NCBI RefSeq assembly: GCF_008805035.1
Contig: NZ_CP038018.1
Span: 620,001-684,000 of the forward strand
DNA: 64,000 nt
From: Eikenella exigua
GTDB taxonomy: Bacteria > Pseudomonadota > Gammaproteobacteria > Burkholderiales > Neisseriaceae
Direction of reading: 5' to 3'
The position numbers and the translations under genes are program-made. Positions 17,496 through 25,661 of this stretch are shown here, in pieces (position 1 is the stretch's first letter; each line of letters opens with the position of its first letter). The notes beneath the pieces were generated by a model, which was given only the letters and a program-made list of their open reading frames with translations, was not told where the DNA came from and made no database searches.

Positions 17496-18992
17496 TTATT
17501 TCTGTGTTTCGGCAAACCAATGTTCACGGGCGGCCAAAATAACGGTTTTGGCATCTTCTTCGCTCACGCCGGTGATTTCAATCAATTCGTCGGTGGAAAG
17601 CTCAGCCAGGCTGTCGCGGGTGGTAATGCCGGCCTGTGCCAGATCGCGCAGCATGTCTAGATCGATGCCGTTTAGGTTTTTTAGCTCTTCTTCTATTTCG
17701 TCCAGTTTTTCTTCCGACATGATGGCCAGGGTAAGAATGGCATCGCGGGCGCGGTTGTGCAGGGTCTCCACGGTGGCTTCGTCGAAGCCGATTTCCACCA
17801 GTTCGGCAGTGGGCACATAGGCCACTTCTTCTAAGGCGGCGAAGCCTTCTTCAATCAGCAGGTCAGCGGTTTGCTCGTCCACGTTCAAGTGCTGCATGAA
17901 CAGGTTGCGGATTTGTGCATCTTCAGCTTCGTGGCGCTCTTCGGCTTCCTGTACAGTCATAATGTTGAGCTGCCAGCCGGTGAGATCGGCGGCGAGGCGC
18001 ACGTTTTGGCCGCTGCGTCCGATGGCGGGCGCGAGCTGGTCGTCGGCTACGATAACGTCTACCGAATGGTTATCTTCATCAATCAAAATGCGGCTGACTT
18101 CGGCGGGGGAGAGCGCGTTAATCACAAATTGGGCGGTTTCGGGCGACCACAGCACCACGTCCACACGCTCGCCGGCCAATTCGTTGGATACGGCATTCAC
18201 ACGCGAGCCGCGCACACCGATGCAGGTACCTTGTGGGTCGATACGCGTATCATTGGATTTGACGGCGATTTTAGCGCGCTGGCCGGGGTCGCGGGCGACT
18301 TCTTTTATTTCCAACAGGCCATCTTCAATTTCCGGCACTTCCTGCTCAAACAGTTTTACCAAAAATTCGCGCGAGGTGCGGCTGAGGATAACTTGTTTGC
18401 GCCCGCTGTTGCCTTGTTCGTCCACGCGCAGGAAGAGGGCACGGATGCGATCGCCGCTGCGGAAGTTTTCACGTGGGATACACTGGTCGCGCGGAATCAG
18501 TGCGTCCAAACGGCCGACTTCCACAATGATGCCGTGGCGCTCAACGCGTTTTACTGTGCCCATTACCACGTCTTCACGGCGGGCAAGGAATTTTTGCAGA
18601 ATTTGCTCACGCTCGGCATCACGGATGCGTTGCAGGATGATTTGCTTGGCAGTTTGTGCGGCTTGGCGGCCAAAGGCCACGTTTTCCAGCTCTTCTTCGT
18701 AATACTCGCCAATTTGTAGCGTGGAATCGAGGAATTCTTCTTGGATTTCCTCGATGGTTTTCTGCGTGTCGGGGTAGGTGTAGTCTTCATCGGCCACAAT
18801 TAACCAGCGGCGGAAAGTATGGTATTCACCGGTATTGCGGTCGATGCTCACGCGCACGTCCATGTGTTCGCGGTCGTCCTTTTTCTTGGCAGCCACCGAC
18901 AGGGCGAACTCCAATGCTTCGAATACCACTTCGGATTCAACGTTTTTTTCGCTGGCCAATGCTTCGGCCAGTTGCAACATTTCGCGGCTCAT
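17496..18992 (-). CDS. nusA: Transcription termination/antitermination factor NusA
   Basis: Binds RNA polymerase and nascent RNA, controlling pausing, intrinsic termination and antitermination. It has 498 residues. In order they are the N-terminal polymerase-binding domain (MSREMLQLAEALASEKNV), an S1 domain (about 135-200), two KH domains (GVRGSRVNAVSNELAGERVD and PAIGRSGQNVRLAADL), and two C-terminal acidic repeats. In E. coli, NusA represses its own operon. Here a hairpin upstream of rimP could be the target of such control. It lies between rimP (40-base gap) and infB. Confidence 0.97.
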   Translation of the reverse strand: MSREMLQLAEALASEKNVESEVVFEALEFALSVAAKKKDDREHMDVRVSIDRNTGEYHTFRRWLIVADEDYTYPDTQKTIEEIQEEFLDSTLQIGEYYEEELENVAFGRQAAQTAKQIILQRIRDAEREQILQKFLARREDVVMGTVKRVERHGIIVEVGRLDALIPRDQCIPRENFRSGDRIRALFLRVDEQGNSGRKQVILSRTSREFLVKLFEQEVPEIEDGLLEIKEVARDPGQRAKIAVKSNDTRIDPQGTCIGVRGSRVNAVSNELAGERVDVVLWSPETAQFVINALSPAEVSRILIDEDNHSVDVIVADDQLAPAIGRSGQNVRLAADLTGWQLNIMTVQEAEERHEAEDAQIRNLFMQHLNVDEQTADLLIEEGFAALEEVAYVPTAELVEIGFDEATVETLHNRARDAILTLAIMSEEKLDEIEEELKNLNGIDLDMLRDLAQAGITTRDSLAELSTDELIEITGVSEEDAKTVILAAREHWFAETQK

Positions 18993-19031
18993 GGGAATGA
19001 ACTCTCCATTATTAATTGATAAATAGGCAAA

Positions 19032-19457
19032 TTAGAATTCGGGCTTCAGGCGCGCCTGGTCGATATTGGATAATTCGATGACAGCAGTTTTGCCGTCGAA
19101 GGCAATAGTCAGCACGTCATTTTCAAAGTTTTCGATGCGGCCGATGAAGTTTTTCTGCCCCTCAACCGGCAAACGGGTTTTTAGCTTGACGAGGCTACCT
19201 GAAAAACGGATGAAGTCGGCCGCCTTTTTCAGCGGTCGGTCGAGGCCGGGGCTGGAGATTTCCAGCCGTTTGTAGTCCACGTCTTCCACTATGAAGAGGC
19301 GGCTCAAATGGTTGCTGACGGTGGCGCAGTCTTCCACAGTGATTCCTTCTGGTTTGTCGATAAACACGCGCAAATCGCCTTGCGCGGTGAGTTCGAAATC
19401 CACCAGTTCGTAGCCCAGGCCGGGCAGGGTTTTTTCTAAAACGGCTTGAATATCCAT
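19032..19457 (-). CDS. rimP: Ribosome maturation factor RimP
   Basis: Protein of 141 residues that assists early 30S assembly. It has the N-terminal alpha/beta domain with DLRVFIDKPEGITVEDCA and the conserved EISSPGLDRPLK. The C-terminal SH3-like barrel follows. The start is the ATG at 19457, with AGGGA seven bases ahead. A longer in-frame ATG at 19499 would translate through the terminator-like hairpin and is rejected. A DUS (about 19191-19202) lies in frame and encodes SGSL. It is the first gene of the nusA-infB operon. Confidence 0.95.
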   Translation of the reverse strand: MDIQAVLEKTLPGLGYELVDFELTAQGDLRVFIDKPEGITVEDCATVSNHLSRLFIVEDVDYKRLEISSPGLDRPLKKAADFIRFSGSLVKLKTRLPVEGQKNFIGRIENFENDVLTIAFDGKTAVIELSNIDQARLKPEF

Positions 19458-19469
19458 GAATTCCCTAGT

Positions 19470-19501
19470 TGGAAAACAAAAAAATGGCCTCGGGGCCATT
19501 T
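19470..19501 (-). terminator. Terminator-like hairpin in the rimP-nusA leader (possible attenuator)
   Basis: On the minus strand AAATGGCC, loop CCGA, GGCCATTT form an 8-bp stem that merges into a run of seven T. It ends about a dozen bases before the rimP ATG and directly ahead of its Shine-Dalgarno sequence. No gene lies close upstream that would need it. Confidence 0.65.
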
Positions 19502-19699
19502 CTCATTTATCTTGTATAAATAACTGAAAAACGGTGTAATTCTAAACCATATTCGCCAGTTTGGCAATTCTGTTTTCGCTTGGTGCACAGGATGGTGGGC
19601 GGGTTGTAAGAATCGTGCAACAATGAAGAAGTATAATGGAGCAGGATGTTTTGTTTGGTTTTTTAACTTCGTTGCAGTAGCACTTTCAGGCAGCCTTCT

Positions 19700-19975
19700 T
19701 TACCACGCAATGTAAAACATCTCTTTGGCCAGAAACACAATCGGGTTGTGCAGGATTTGCAGGTAGCGGTGCATCATCACCAGGCCGGAAGGAAACAGCA
19801 GCCTGACCACCCAAGGCATCACCTTCACTGCCTGCGCAGACGGCACCCGTTCCGTTTCGCGCTGCGCCTCGCGGTTAACTTTTTTGGTGTACAGTACCGA
19901 TAAAACCAGCGACTCAAACAGCATCCCGCCCATGAAGATGATGGCACAAAATATCAGTGAATGATGTGTGCAACG
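19700..19975 (-). pseudogene. Remnant of a CopD-like membrane protein
   Basis: The minus strand reads LIFCAIIFMGGMLFESLVL, then a charged segment (KKVNREAQRETERV) and VMPWVVRLLFPSGLVMMHRY. The pattern of a hydrophobic helix, a basic loop, and a helix ending MMHRYL resembles the middle of CopD/DUF2269-like four-helix membrane proteins. Both ends are missing: no start codon is in reach upstream, and it stops after 77 codons downstream of the only ATG. The family call is tentative. It could be a short real membrane protein starting at 19933. Confidence 0.35.
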
Positions 19976-20095
19976 GAGTAAACAGACATTTACCTGCCTT
20001 TTGATGCAATCACAGAAAAGTACGATACTCTCACAGGCAGGTAGGGCGGTTAAATTCGCCGTGCCTCTCTGATACTGACAGAAAGGGTATATACC

Positions 20096-20302
20096 ATGAG
20101 AAAATCTACCGTTACTTCTATTTTCACTGTTATGCTGCTGGCCGCCTCCCTGAGCGCTTGCACTGGTATGACCACCAGACAGCGCAACGCCGCCATCGGT
20201 GCCGCAGTGGGTGGGGTGGCAGGCAACGTGATCGGCGGTGATACCGGCTCAACCTTGGGTGGTGCCGCGTTGGGCGGTGTGGCCGGTAGCTTGATTCAAT
20301 AA
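20096..20302 (+). CDS. OsmB-like glycine-zipper lipoprotein
   Basis: Small lipoprotein of 68 residues. A signal peptide ends in the lipobox LSAC, so the mature protein begins at Cys22. The rest is a glycine zipper (AAIGAAVGGVAGNVIGGDTG and a second copy of the GG-x3 pattern), as in OsmB and other Rick-17kDa-like proteins. These sit in the outer membrane, often induced by osmotic or envelope stress. The exact role is unknown. AGAAAGGG precedes the ATG, and no operon partner is evident. Confidence 0.82.
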   Translation: MRKSTVTSIFTVMLLAASLSACTGMTTRQRNAAIGAAVGGVAGNVIGGDTGSTLGGAALGGVAGSLIQ

Positions 20303-20469
20303 GCTTAAACCCTTGTGATGATGCGGGCGGAAGTGTGAAAGCACTTCTGCCTGCAATTGTTTTGATATTTTATAGACTGGTACGGTTTCGATATTAAATC
20401 ATTCCGATTAGGCTGAGGCAGGGTAAACTAAGGCTGTATCGGTTTGATCGAAACGGTTAGAGATAATGT

Positions 20470-20830
20470 GTACCGCAGCTGGCCGGTAAGCCGGGTTCTG
20501 TCGTTGGACAGTCATTCCTCTAGGCCGATTGTTACCAAGCGGCTCAAGCAACCTACCCGAATGCTCGGCGAGCAGCGTCGTTGCATTCTGTTTGGTCTTG
20601 CTGCGGATGGGGTTTGGCCTGCTACGGGCTGTTACCAGCCGCACGGTGCGCTCTTACCGCACCATTTCACCCTTACCTGTGCTGCGTTGCCGCAGCCATC
20701 GGCGGTTATGCTTTCTGTTCCACTTTCCGTCGCCTCGCGGCGCCCGGCCGTTAGCCGGCATCCTGCTCTGTGCAGCCCGGACTTTCCTCCCCACCCAAAG
20801 GCGCGGCGACTGTCTGGCCTGCTGCGGTAC
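20470..20830 (-). ncRNA. rnpB: RNase P RNA (M1 RNA, bacterial type A)
   Basis: Catalytic RNA that matures tRNA 5' ends. The terminal P1 helix is visible as GTACCGCAGC (5' end, 20830-20821) pairing with GCTGCGGTAC (20479-20470). Conserved core words on the minus strand include CAGACAGTCGCCGC, GGAGGAAAGTCCGGGCT, GGTAAGGGTGAAA, GGTGCGGTAAGAGCGCACC and the 3' AGAACCCGGCTTACCGGCC. At about 361 nt it has normal length. Frames on either strand across it are accidental. Confidence 0.96.
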
Positions 20831-20837
20831 GGGCGGG

Positions 20838-20871
20838 ATTATAACGGATTGGGCGGGAAAGGCTACCTGAA
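20838..20871 (-). promoter_or_regulatory. rnpB promoter, overlapping a DUS
   Basis: A perfect TATAAT (minus strand, 20843-20838) lies eight bases before the RNA 5' end. The poor -35 region (TAGCCT at 16 bases) falls inside a DUS word. Confidence 0.6.
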
Positions 20872-20980
20872 AACGAAGTTTCCGAAGGAAGCTGAGTTTA
20901 TGCGGAGCTAAAGTTAAACTTCAACGAAGTTGAAATACAGCGCAATAAGTGTCTGTGAAGCTAAAATTTTCAGGTAGCCT
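20859..20980. repeat. DUS-flanked spacer between rnpB and the patatin gene
   Basis: DUS words face each other 100 bases apart. The spacer contains TCTGTGAAGCTAAAAT next to the right DUS, a motif also found at about 11770 and 43490. It has no coding content. Confidence 0.5.
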
Positions 20981-20992
20981 TCTGCACACTTG

Positions 20993-21901
20993 TCAGTGTA
21001 CTTGATAGCGCTGCAATACGGCGCGGATTTGCGGTAGGGCGACGCGGGCGGCGTCTTCGCCGAGTTTGATGGCGTGGGCTTTTTCATCGAAGCCGCCCAC
21101 GGCGCCGAGATGCTGCACCTGTGGTTTGATCACCACGTCGGCCTTGGCCAGCTCGCTGTTGAGGGCGGGGGTGCTCATAATGTTGAGGCTTTGGTCGAGG
21201 TAGGAGAAGAAGCCGCTTTGGGATAGGCGGGCGGGTTTGGCGGAAATGTCCACCGCAATCACCACGTTGGCACCCATCTGGCGGGCGGCGGATACGGGTA
21301 CGGGGGCGGTGAGGCCACCATCCACATAGCGTTTGCCGTTGATTACTGCGGGCTGGAACACGTTGGGGATGCTGGCGGAGGCGCGCACGGCCTGGCCGGT
21401 GTTACCGCTGCGAAATACCACGCTGCGGCCGGAGTCGAATTCGGTGGCCACGGCGGCGAATTTGCGCGGCAGGTTTTGGATGGGGCGATTGCCCACTTGG
21501 CGGTTGATGTAGTTTTGCAGTTTTTCGCCACGGATAAATCCGCTAGTGGAAAGGGTTAAGTCCACCAAATCGGCGCGTTGCAGGTTTTCGGCTTCGCGCT
21601 GCAGGCGGGGGGCGTTCATACCGGAGGCATAGAGGCTGCCCACCAGGGCGCCGGCGCTGGTTCCGGTAACGATTTTTATGGGAATATTGTTTTCTTCTAA
21701 TACTTTAATCACGCCGATATGGGCGAAGCCTTTGGATGCGCCGCCGCCCAAGGCCAAGCCGATGACGACTTGGGGCTTACGGGTGGCGGTGAGCGGCTGG
21801 CGGGACGGGGTTTGCGAGCCGCCGCCGCCGAGGAGGCCGCAGGCGGAGAGGGTGAAGGTGAGCAGGGAAATGCCGAGGCTGCGGTGCAATAGGCTGTTCA
21901 T
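20993..21901 (-). CDS. Patatin-like phospholipase lipoprotein (RssA type)
   Basis: Probable acyl hydrolase anchored to the envelope; 302 residues. The signal peptide ends in lipobox LSAC (Cys21). The patatin domain has the oxyanion loop GLALGGGASKGFAHIG and the nucleophile elbow GTSAG (Ser about 84). The catalytic Asp lies in YVDGGLTAPVPV. Natural substrates are unknown for this RssA-like group. AGGA precedes the ATG. It is alone on its strand, with rnpB downstream and a MITE-like repeat upstream. Confidence 0.9.
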   Translation of the reverse strand: MNSLLHRSLGISLLTFTLSACGLLGGGGSQTPSRQPLTATRKPQVVIGLALGGGASKGFAHIGVIKVLEENNIPIKIVTGTSAGALVGSLYASGMNAPRLQREAENLQRADLVDLTLSTSGFIRGEKLQNYINRQVGNRPIQNLPRKFAAVATEFDSGRSVVFRSGNTGQAVRASASIPNVFQPAVINGKRYVDGGLTAPVPVSAARQMGANVVIAVDISAKPARLSQSGFFSYLDQSLNIMSTPALNSELAKADVVIKPQVQHLGAVGGFDEKAHAIKLGEDAARVALPQIRAVLQRYQVH

Positions 21902-21940
21902 GGGGGAATCCTATGTTATTAAGCGGGGGAGCCGGTATTG

Positions 21941-22047
21941 TATAGCAAAGTAACTCAATTTTCGCTACGGCCTTGGTTTGTTTTATTGTAGTTTTATATT
22001 GTCTGCGGTTTGCCGCCTGGTATCGAAAGTTGATTTAGTCCGCTATA
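21941..22047. repeat. MITE-like element, copy B
   Basis: A 107-bp element from TATAGCAAAGTAACT to the mirror CGCTATA. On the minus strand the core ACTTTCGATACCAGGCGGCAAACCGC matches copies D and E almost base for base. It lies upstream of the patatin gene. Confidence 0.8.
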
Positions 22048-22270
22048 TCGGATAGCTATGATTGCCGGCGAGTTGCTGGTGTTGGCGTTGGAACGATAAG
22101 GAGTATTGCTAAAGAACAAGCCTACCTGAAAGCGCAGTTGCAACGAGAGGCTAAAACGAGAGGTTAAAATAGGAATGATGTGGTGTTGGCTCTTCTTGCT
22201 GCCACTCAAGCTATCTTCGGTTTGTCGGCTGTTAGGAGTCACACTATAAGTGCCAAAACCATATCGGCTG
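22048..22270. other. Intergenic, no gene seen
   Basis: Mixed-composition spacer downstream of the CDF gene with one imperfect DUS (22123). A minus-strand open frame here also runs through repeat copy B and has no plausible protein character. Confidence 0.5.
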
Positions 22271-23206
22271 TTAATTATGCTCATGCGTAGGCTGTTCGCA
22301 CGCTTGGCAGCATGCTGCGCCGGTATTGGCGGGTTCGGTCTGCACGGTGATGTGCCCGATGCCGTGAGTTTGCACCGTTGCCTGCACTTGTTGCGCCAAA
22401 GTGGCGGCTTGTGCCACGGTTAGGTCGCCACGCACGATGATGTGGCAGGACATGGCGTGTTTTTTGCTGGTAATCGTCCAGGTGTGCAAATCGTGTACGC
22501 CCAATATACCGTTGATTTTCTGTATGTCTTCGGCAATTTTTACCAAATCCGTGCCTTGGGGCGTGCCTTCCATCAGGATGTGCAGGCTACCTGAGAGCAC
22601 ACTCCAGCCGCTTTTGCCGATGAGCAGAGCCACCGCCGTGCTGGCCGCTAAATCTGCCCAGTTCCAGCCGTAAAACTGTATCAGCAGGCCGGCCGCCACT
22701 GCTGCAACGGAGCCGAGCAAATCGCCCACCACATGCAAAAATGCGCCGCGCATGTTCAGGTTGTCTTTCTCGCCGCGCAGCATATACCACGCGATAAACA
22801 GGTTTACCAACAGCCCGAATGCAGCCACCATCAGCATCGCGCCGCCTGCTACGGGCACGGGCTTGAAGGCGCGGATAACGGCTTCGACCACAATCCACGC
22901 CGCCATCACCACCAGCGTAAGCCCATTGAGCGTGGCGGCAAGGATTTCTACGCGCTGATAGCCGTAGCTTTTCTGCGAGTTGGCGGCCTTCTCCGCCCAT
23001 TTGAAGGCAAAAAGCGCCAGGGCGAGCGAGGCGGCATCGGAAAACATATGTCCCGCGTCTGAGAGGAGTGCCAAGCTGCCGCTGAGCCAGCCTGCCGCTG
23101 CTTCCACCAGCATAAAGCCGGCAATCACGGCTAACGATACGCGCAGGATATGGGTGTTGGTGCTGTGGACGTGGGAATGGTTGTGTTCGTGGCTGTGGAA
23201 GGACAT
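22271..23206 (-). CDS. Cation diffusion facilitator (zinc exporter type)
   Basis: Inner-membrane metal/proton antiporter of 311 residues resembling ZitB/CzcD. A histidine-rich N-terminus (SHEHNHSHVH) precedes six membrane helices. Metal-site motifs are LLSDAGHMFSDAAS in helix 2 and the D-x-x-x-D/H pair in helix 5 (NWADLAASTAVALLIG). A cytoplasmic domain with LHTWTITSKKHAMSCH follows, and the tail CCQACEQPTHEHN is rich in Cys and His. Zn or Co/Cd are the likely substrates. AAGGAG precedes the ATG. No MerR regulator is adjacent. Confidence 0.92.
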   Translation of the reverse strand: MSFHSHEHNHSHVHSTNTHILRVSLAVIAGFMLVEAAAGWLSGSLALLSDAGHMFSDAASLALALFAFKWAEKAANSQKSYGYQRVEILAATLNGLTLVVMAAWIVVEAVIRAFKPVPVAGGAMLMVAAFGLLVNLFIAWYMLRGEKDNLNMRGAFLHVVGDLLGSVAAVAAGLLIQFYGWNWADLAASTAVALLIGKSGWSVLSGSLHILMEGTPQGTDLVKIAEDIQKINGILGVHDLHTWTITSKKHAMSCHIIVRGDLTVAQAATLAQQVQATVQTHGIGHITVQTEPANTGAACCQACEQPTHEHN

Positions 23207-23385
23207 GGACGCTCCTTGGGGGATAGGGTGGGGCTACCTACCTGAAAATGAGAAGAACAATAGAAGCAGGCATAAATGCCCGCGTGGTTTCAGGTAGCCT
23301 TAGAAATAAAAATGTATAGGCAGCGAGCGTTCATCCCACGGCTTGCTTGTCTAACTGGCTACCTGAAAATTTGCAGCCGCTGGGG
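23207..23385. repeat. DUS-rich spacer between the CDF gene and rlmB
   Basis: Three DUS words at about 23228 (with a duplicated CTAC), 23290 and 23357. The first two pair loosely and can end rlmB transcription. Confidence 0.5.
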
Positions 23386-24132
23386 CTAGTCTGCTTTCAG
23401 CACGCGCTGGCGGCGGGTTTCGGCCAGCACCATGCCGGTGCTCACGGATACGTTGAGGCTTTCCACTGTGCCGAGCATGGGGATGGACACCAGCGCGTCG
23501 CAGTGTTCGCGGGTAAGGCGACGCATGCCTTCGCCTTCATTGCCCATCACCCAGGCCACGGCGGCGGGGATGTCGTAGTGGAACAGATCGGCTTCGCCGC
23601 CCATGTCGGTGCCCACTATCCAGATGTCGCGCTCTTTGAGTTCGCGCAGGGTGCGGGCAAGGTTGGTGACGGCGATGTAGGGCACGGTTTCGGCGGCGCC
23701 GCAGGCCACTTTGCTCACGGTGGCATTCAGGCCGACGCTGCGGTTTTTCGGCGCAATCACGGCGTGCACGCCCATGGCGTCGGCCACGCGCAGGCAGGCG
23801 CCGAGGTTGTGCGGGTCGGTGATGCCGTCGAGGATGAGCAGCAGGGGCGGCTCGGTGAGGTTGTCGAGCACGTCGTCGAGGTGGACGTGGTTGTGTGAAG
23901 CGTCGATAAAGCCGGCGATGCCTTGGTGGCGGGCGTGACGGCACAGGTTATCGAGGCGGGCGGCTTCCACGAAGTGGACGGGAATATTTTCCTGCGCGGC
24001 TTTTTCCAAGGCCTGCTGCATACGGGCATCGTGACGGCCGGACAGGGCGTAGAGCTCGGTGAGGCTTTTGGAGTTTTGCCACAGGCGGGCGTTGACGGCG
24101 TGGAAGCCGTAGATCAGGCGGCGGTTGGACAT
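23386..24132 (-). CDS. rlmB: 23S rRNA (guanosine-2251-2'-O)-methyltransferase
   Basis: SpoU-class methyltransferase, 248 residues, that methylates G2251 in the peptidyl-transferase P loop. An L30e-like N-terminal substrate domain (MSNRRLIYGFHAVNARL) leads to the trefoil-knot catalytic domain. That domain has DGITDPHNLGACLRVADA, WVMGNEGEGMRRL and IPMLGTVESLNVSVS, the three SpoU motifs. It lies 123 bases after thiE on the same strand, with a DUS-pair hairpin between, so it may be transcribed separately. Confidence 0.95.
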   Translation of the reverse strand: MSNRRLIYGFHAVNARLWQNSKSLTELYALSGRHDARMQQALEKAAQENIPVHFVEAARLDNLCRHARHQGIAGFIDASHNHVHLDDVLDNLTEPPLLLILDGITDPHNLGACLRVADAMGVHAVIAPKNRSVGLNATVSKVACGAAETVPYIAVTNLARTLRELKERDIWIVGTDMGGEADLFHYDIPAAVAWVMGNEGEGMRRLTREHCDALVSIPMLGTVESLNVSVSTGMVLAETRRQRVLKAD

Positions 24133-24152
24133 ATGGTTTACTTTCGTGATGC

Positions 24153-24190
24153 AGGCTACCTGAAAAAGCGGATGTGGTTTCAGGTAGCCT
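24153..24190. terminator. DUS inverted-pair hairpin between thiE and rlmB
   Basis: Two perfect DUS arms around a 14-base loop, 20 bases before the rlmB start. Confidence 0.6.
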
Positions 24191-24255
24191 TTTGGATATT
24201 GGGGTTTAATTTACGCGGCAGCTTGCGCTTGCAGATGGCCGCATGGTGCGCGGCC

Positions 24256-24876
24256 TTATTCCGGCCACAATTTTTGGAAGGCGCGCACGGCGGCGGCGGG
24301 GTCGGGGGCGTGGGTGACGGCGCTGACCACGGCCAGCGAGGACACGCCGGTGGCGAGCACGGCGGGCGCGTTTTCCAGCGTGATGCCGCCGATGGCCACG
24401 GTGGGGGTATTGCCGGCTTGTTGCACGTAGCGGCGCAGTTTGTCCAGCCCCTGCGGTTCGGTGGGCATGGCTTTGGTGTTGGTGGCGAATACGGCGCCGC
24501 AGGCCACGTAGCTGGGCTGCACGGCCAAGGCACGCGCCATTTCGGCTTCGTCGTGGGTGCTCAGCCCCAAGCGGATGCCGGCACGGGCAAGGGCGGCAAA
24601 GTCGGCGCTGTCCATGTCTTCCTGGCCGAGGTGCACGCCATAGGCGCCTTCTTCAAGGGCGAGCTGCCAGTGGTCGTTGATGAAAAGTTGGCTATGCGAG
24701 CCGCTGGTGGTGGCGATGGCGCGGCGGATTTCCCGGCGCAGGGCTTCGCCGGTGAGGGTTTTGCTGCGCAGCTGCACGGTGTCTGCGCCGGCATCGGCCA
24801 TACGCGCCACCCAATCGGCATCGGGCACTACAGCGTAGAATTTGAGGGGGCGGATGATGGAGGGAAATGGTTGCAT
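24256..24876 (-). CDS. thiE: Thiamine-phosphate synthase
   Basis: Joins the pyrimidine (HMP-PP) and thiazole phosphates to form thiamine monophosphate; a 206-residue TIM barrel. Motifs are DTVQLRSK (binding the pyrophosphate), FINDHWQLALEEGAYGVHLGQED, and VAIGGITLEN near the thiazole phosphate site. Other thi genes are not adjacent. I looked for a TPP riboswitch upstream and found none of its conserved words. A TATAAT lies at 24915-24910 on the minus strand. Confidence 0.93.
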   Translation of the reverse strand: MQPFPSIIRPLKFYAVVPDADWVARMADAGADTVQLRSKTLTGEALRREIRRAIATTSGSHSQLFINDHWQLALEEGAYGVHLGQEDMDSADFAALARAGIRLGLSTHDEAEMARALAVQPSYVACGAVFATNTKAMPTEPQGLDKLRRYVQQAGNTPTVAIGGITLENAPAVLATGVSSLAVVSAVTHAPDPAAAVRAFQKLWPE

Positions 24877-25203
24877 AGCGGGCGGCCTGCGGGTGGTTGC
24901 GGGGTGGCTATTATAGCGCAGCTGCCAATGGCCAGGATGGGAAAGATACTGTCAGGACTAGCCCCGACGGCATGAAATATATAAGGCTACCTGAAAATAA
25001 ATTGGAGCTTTCAGGTAGCCTTTAGGGCAGAGATGGCGGTTGCCTGAGTATATAGTCGTGTCGAAATAGGCATGCTACGACGTCGGCACGTTTTGCGTAA
25101 GGCTGTATGTTCATGGTTTGTTGTCTTGTATGAAAATAGTTGTGCCTCAATATAATAAAAGGCTACCTGGAACTTTCAGGTAGCCTTTTGTGTGTATCAG
25201 AAA
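24877..25203. other. Intergenic with two DUS inverted pairs
   Basis: It holds DUS hairpins at 24984-25021 and 25160-25186, and otherwise AT-rich sequence. The second hairpin, with a T run on both strands, ends the DUF6636 gene pair. No frame or RNA is recognisable. Confidence 0.6.
25160..25186. terminator. Compact DUS hairpin after the DUF6636 genes
   Basis: AGGCTACCTGGAA and TTTCAGGTAGCCT are almost adjacent (2-base loop), flanked by AAAA and TTTT. It lies 18 bases after the stop of the downstream copy. Confidence 0.75.
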
Positions 25204-25608
25204 TTAGAACAGGCGTTGGCGGCGGCGGCTGATTTCAAAGCCGTGGTTTTGGCTGTTGGTGCAGGTCATGCCACTGGTGCGACTGGTGCACTGCCAGCCG
25301 TCACCGCGCAGGGTTTGGCCGTAGGGCAGCACGCGGCTGTCGGGGCTAGCGAGGCTGTCGCCGACGCAGCCCATTTGGGTACGACCGGTGCGGGCGATGG
25401 AGAAATTGCCGCCCCAATCGAGTTCACAATCACGCGGTTTGGGCCGGATGGGGCGGTCGGGCTGGGGAATCTGGCATTCCACTACGCCGGGGGAGTGGTC
25501 GTACATGCAGTTGATGTTGCCGCTGGGGCTGCGGAAGAGTTTGATGTCGGCATGGGCAGTGCCAGCGGCGAGCAGGATGGCTGCGGCGGTAAGGGGGAGG
25601 GTACGCAT
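25204..25608 (-). CDS. Secreted DUF6636-type protein, copy 2
   Basis: Protein of 134 residues with signal peptide MRTLPLTAAAILLAAGTAHA. The mature part fits DUF6636: FRSPSGNINCMY, four to six cysteines, a WGGNFSIARTG strand, WQCTSRTSGMTCTN and a C-terminal HGFEISRRRQRLF. Function is unknown; a secreted, disulphide-bonded fold is likely. The start at 25608 is chosen because AAGGAG lies before it and the signal peptide is then complete. It lies 53 bases downstream of a paralogue with the same signal peptide, so the pair arose by tandem duplication. Confidence 0.85.
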   Translation of the reverse strand: MRTLPLTAAAILLAAGTAHADIKLFRSPSGNINCMYDHSPGVVECQIPQPDRPIRPKPRDCELDWGGNFSIARTGRTQMGCVGDSLASPDSRVLPYGQTLRGDGWQCTSRTSGMTCTNSQNHGFEISRRRQRLF

Positions 25609-25661
25609 GATGTTACTCCTTATATAGAGAGTGGTTGGAAAAGTGATTGGTAAACAGATAG

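Noticed and set aside
20444..20911. 155-codon frame on the plus strand
   Set aside because: It covers the RNase P RNA gene, whose conserved core and P1 helix explain the sequence.
21994..22284. 96-codon minus-strand frame
   Set aside because: It runs through MITE copy B and a DUS and overlaps the end of the CDF gene; no protein character.
24877..25159. Possible TPP riboswitch upstream of thiE
   Set aside because: The conserved thi-box words are not present on the minus strand.
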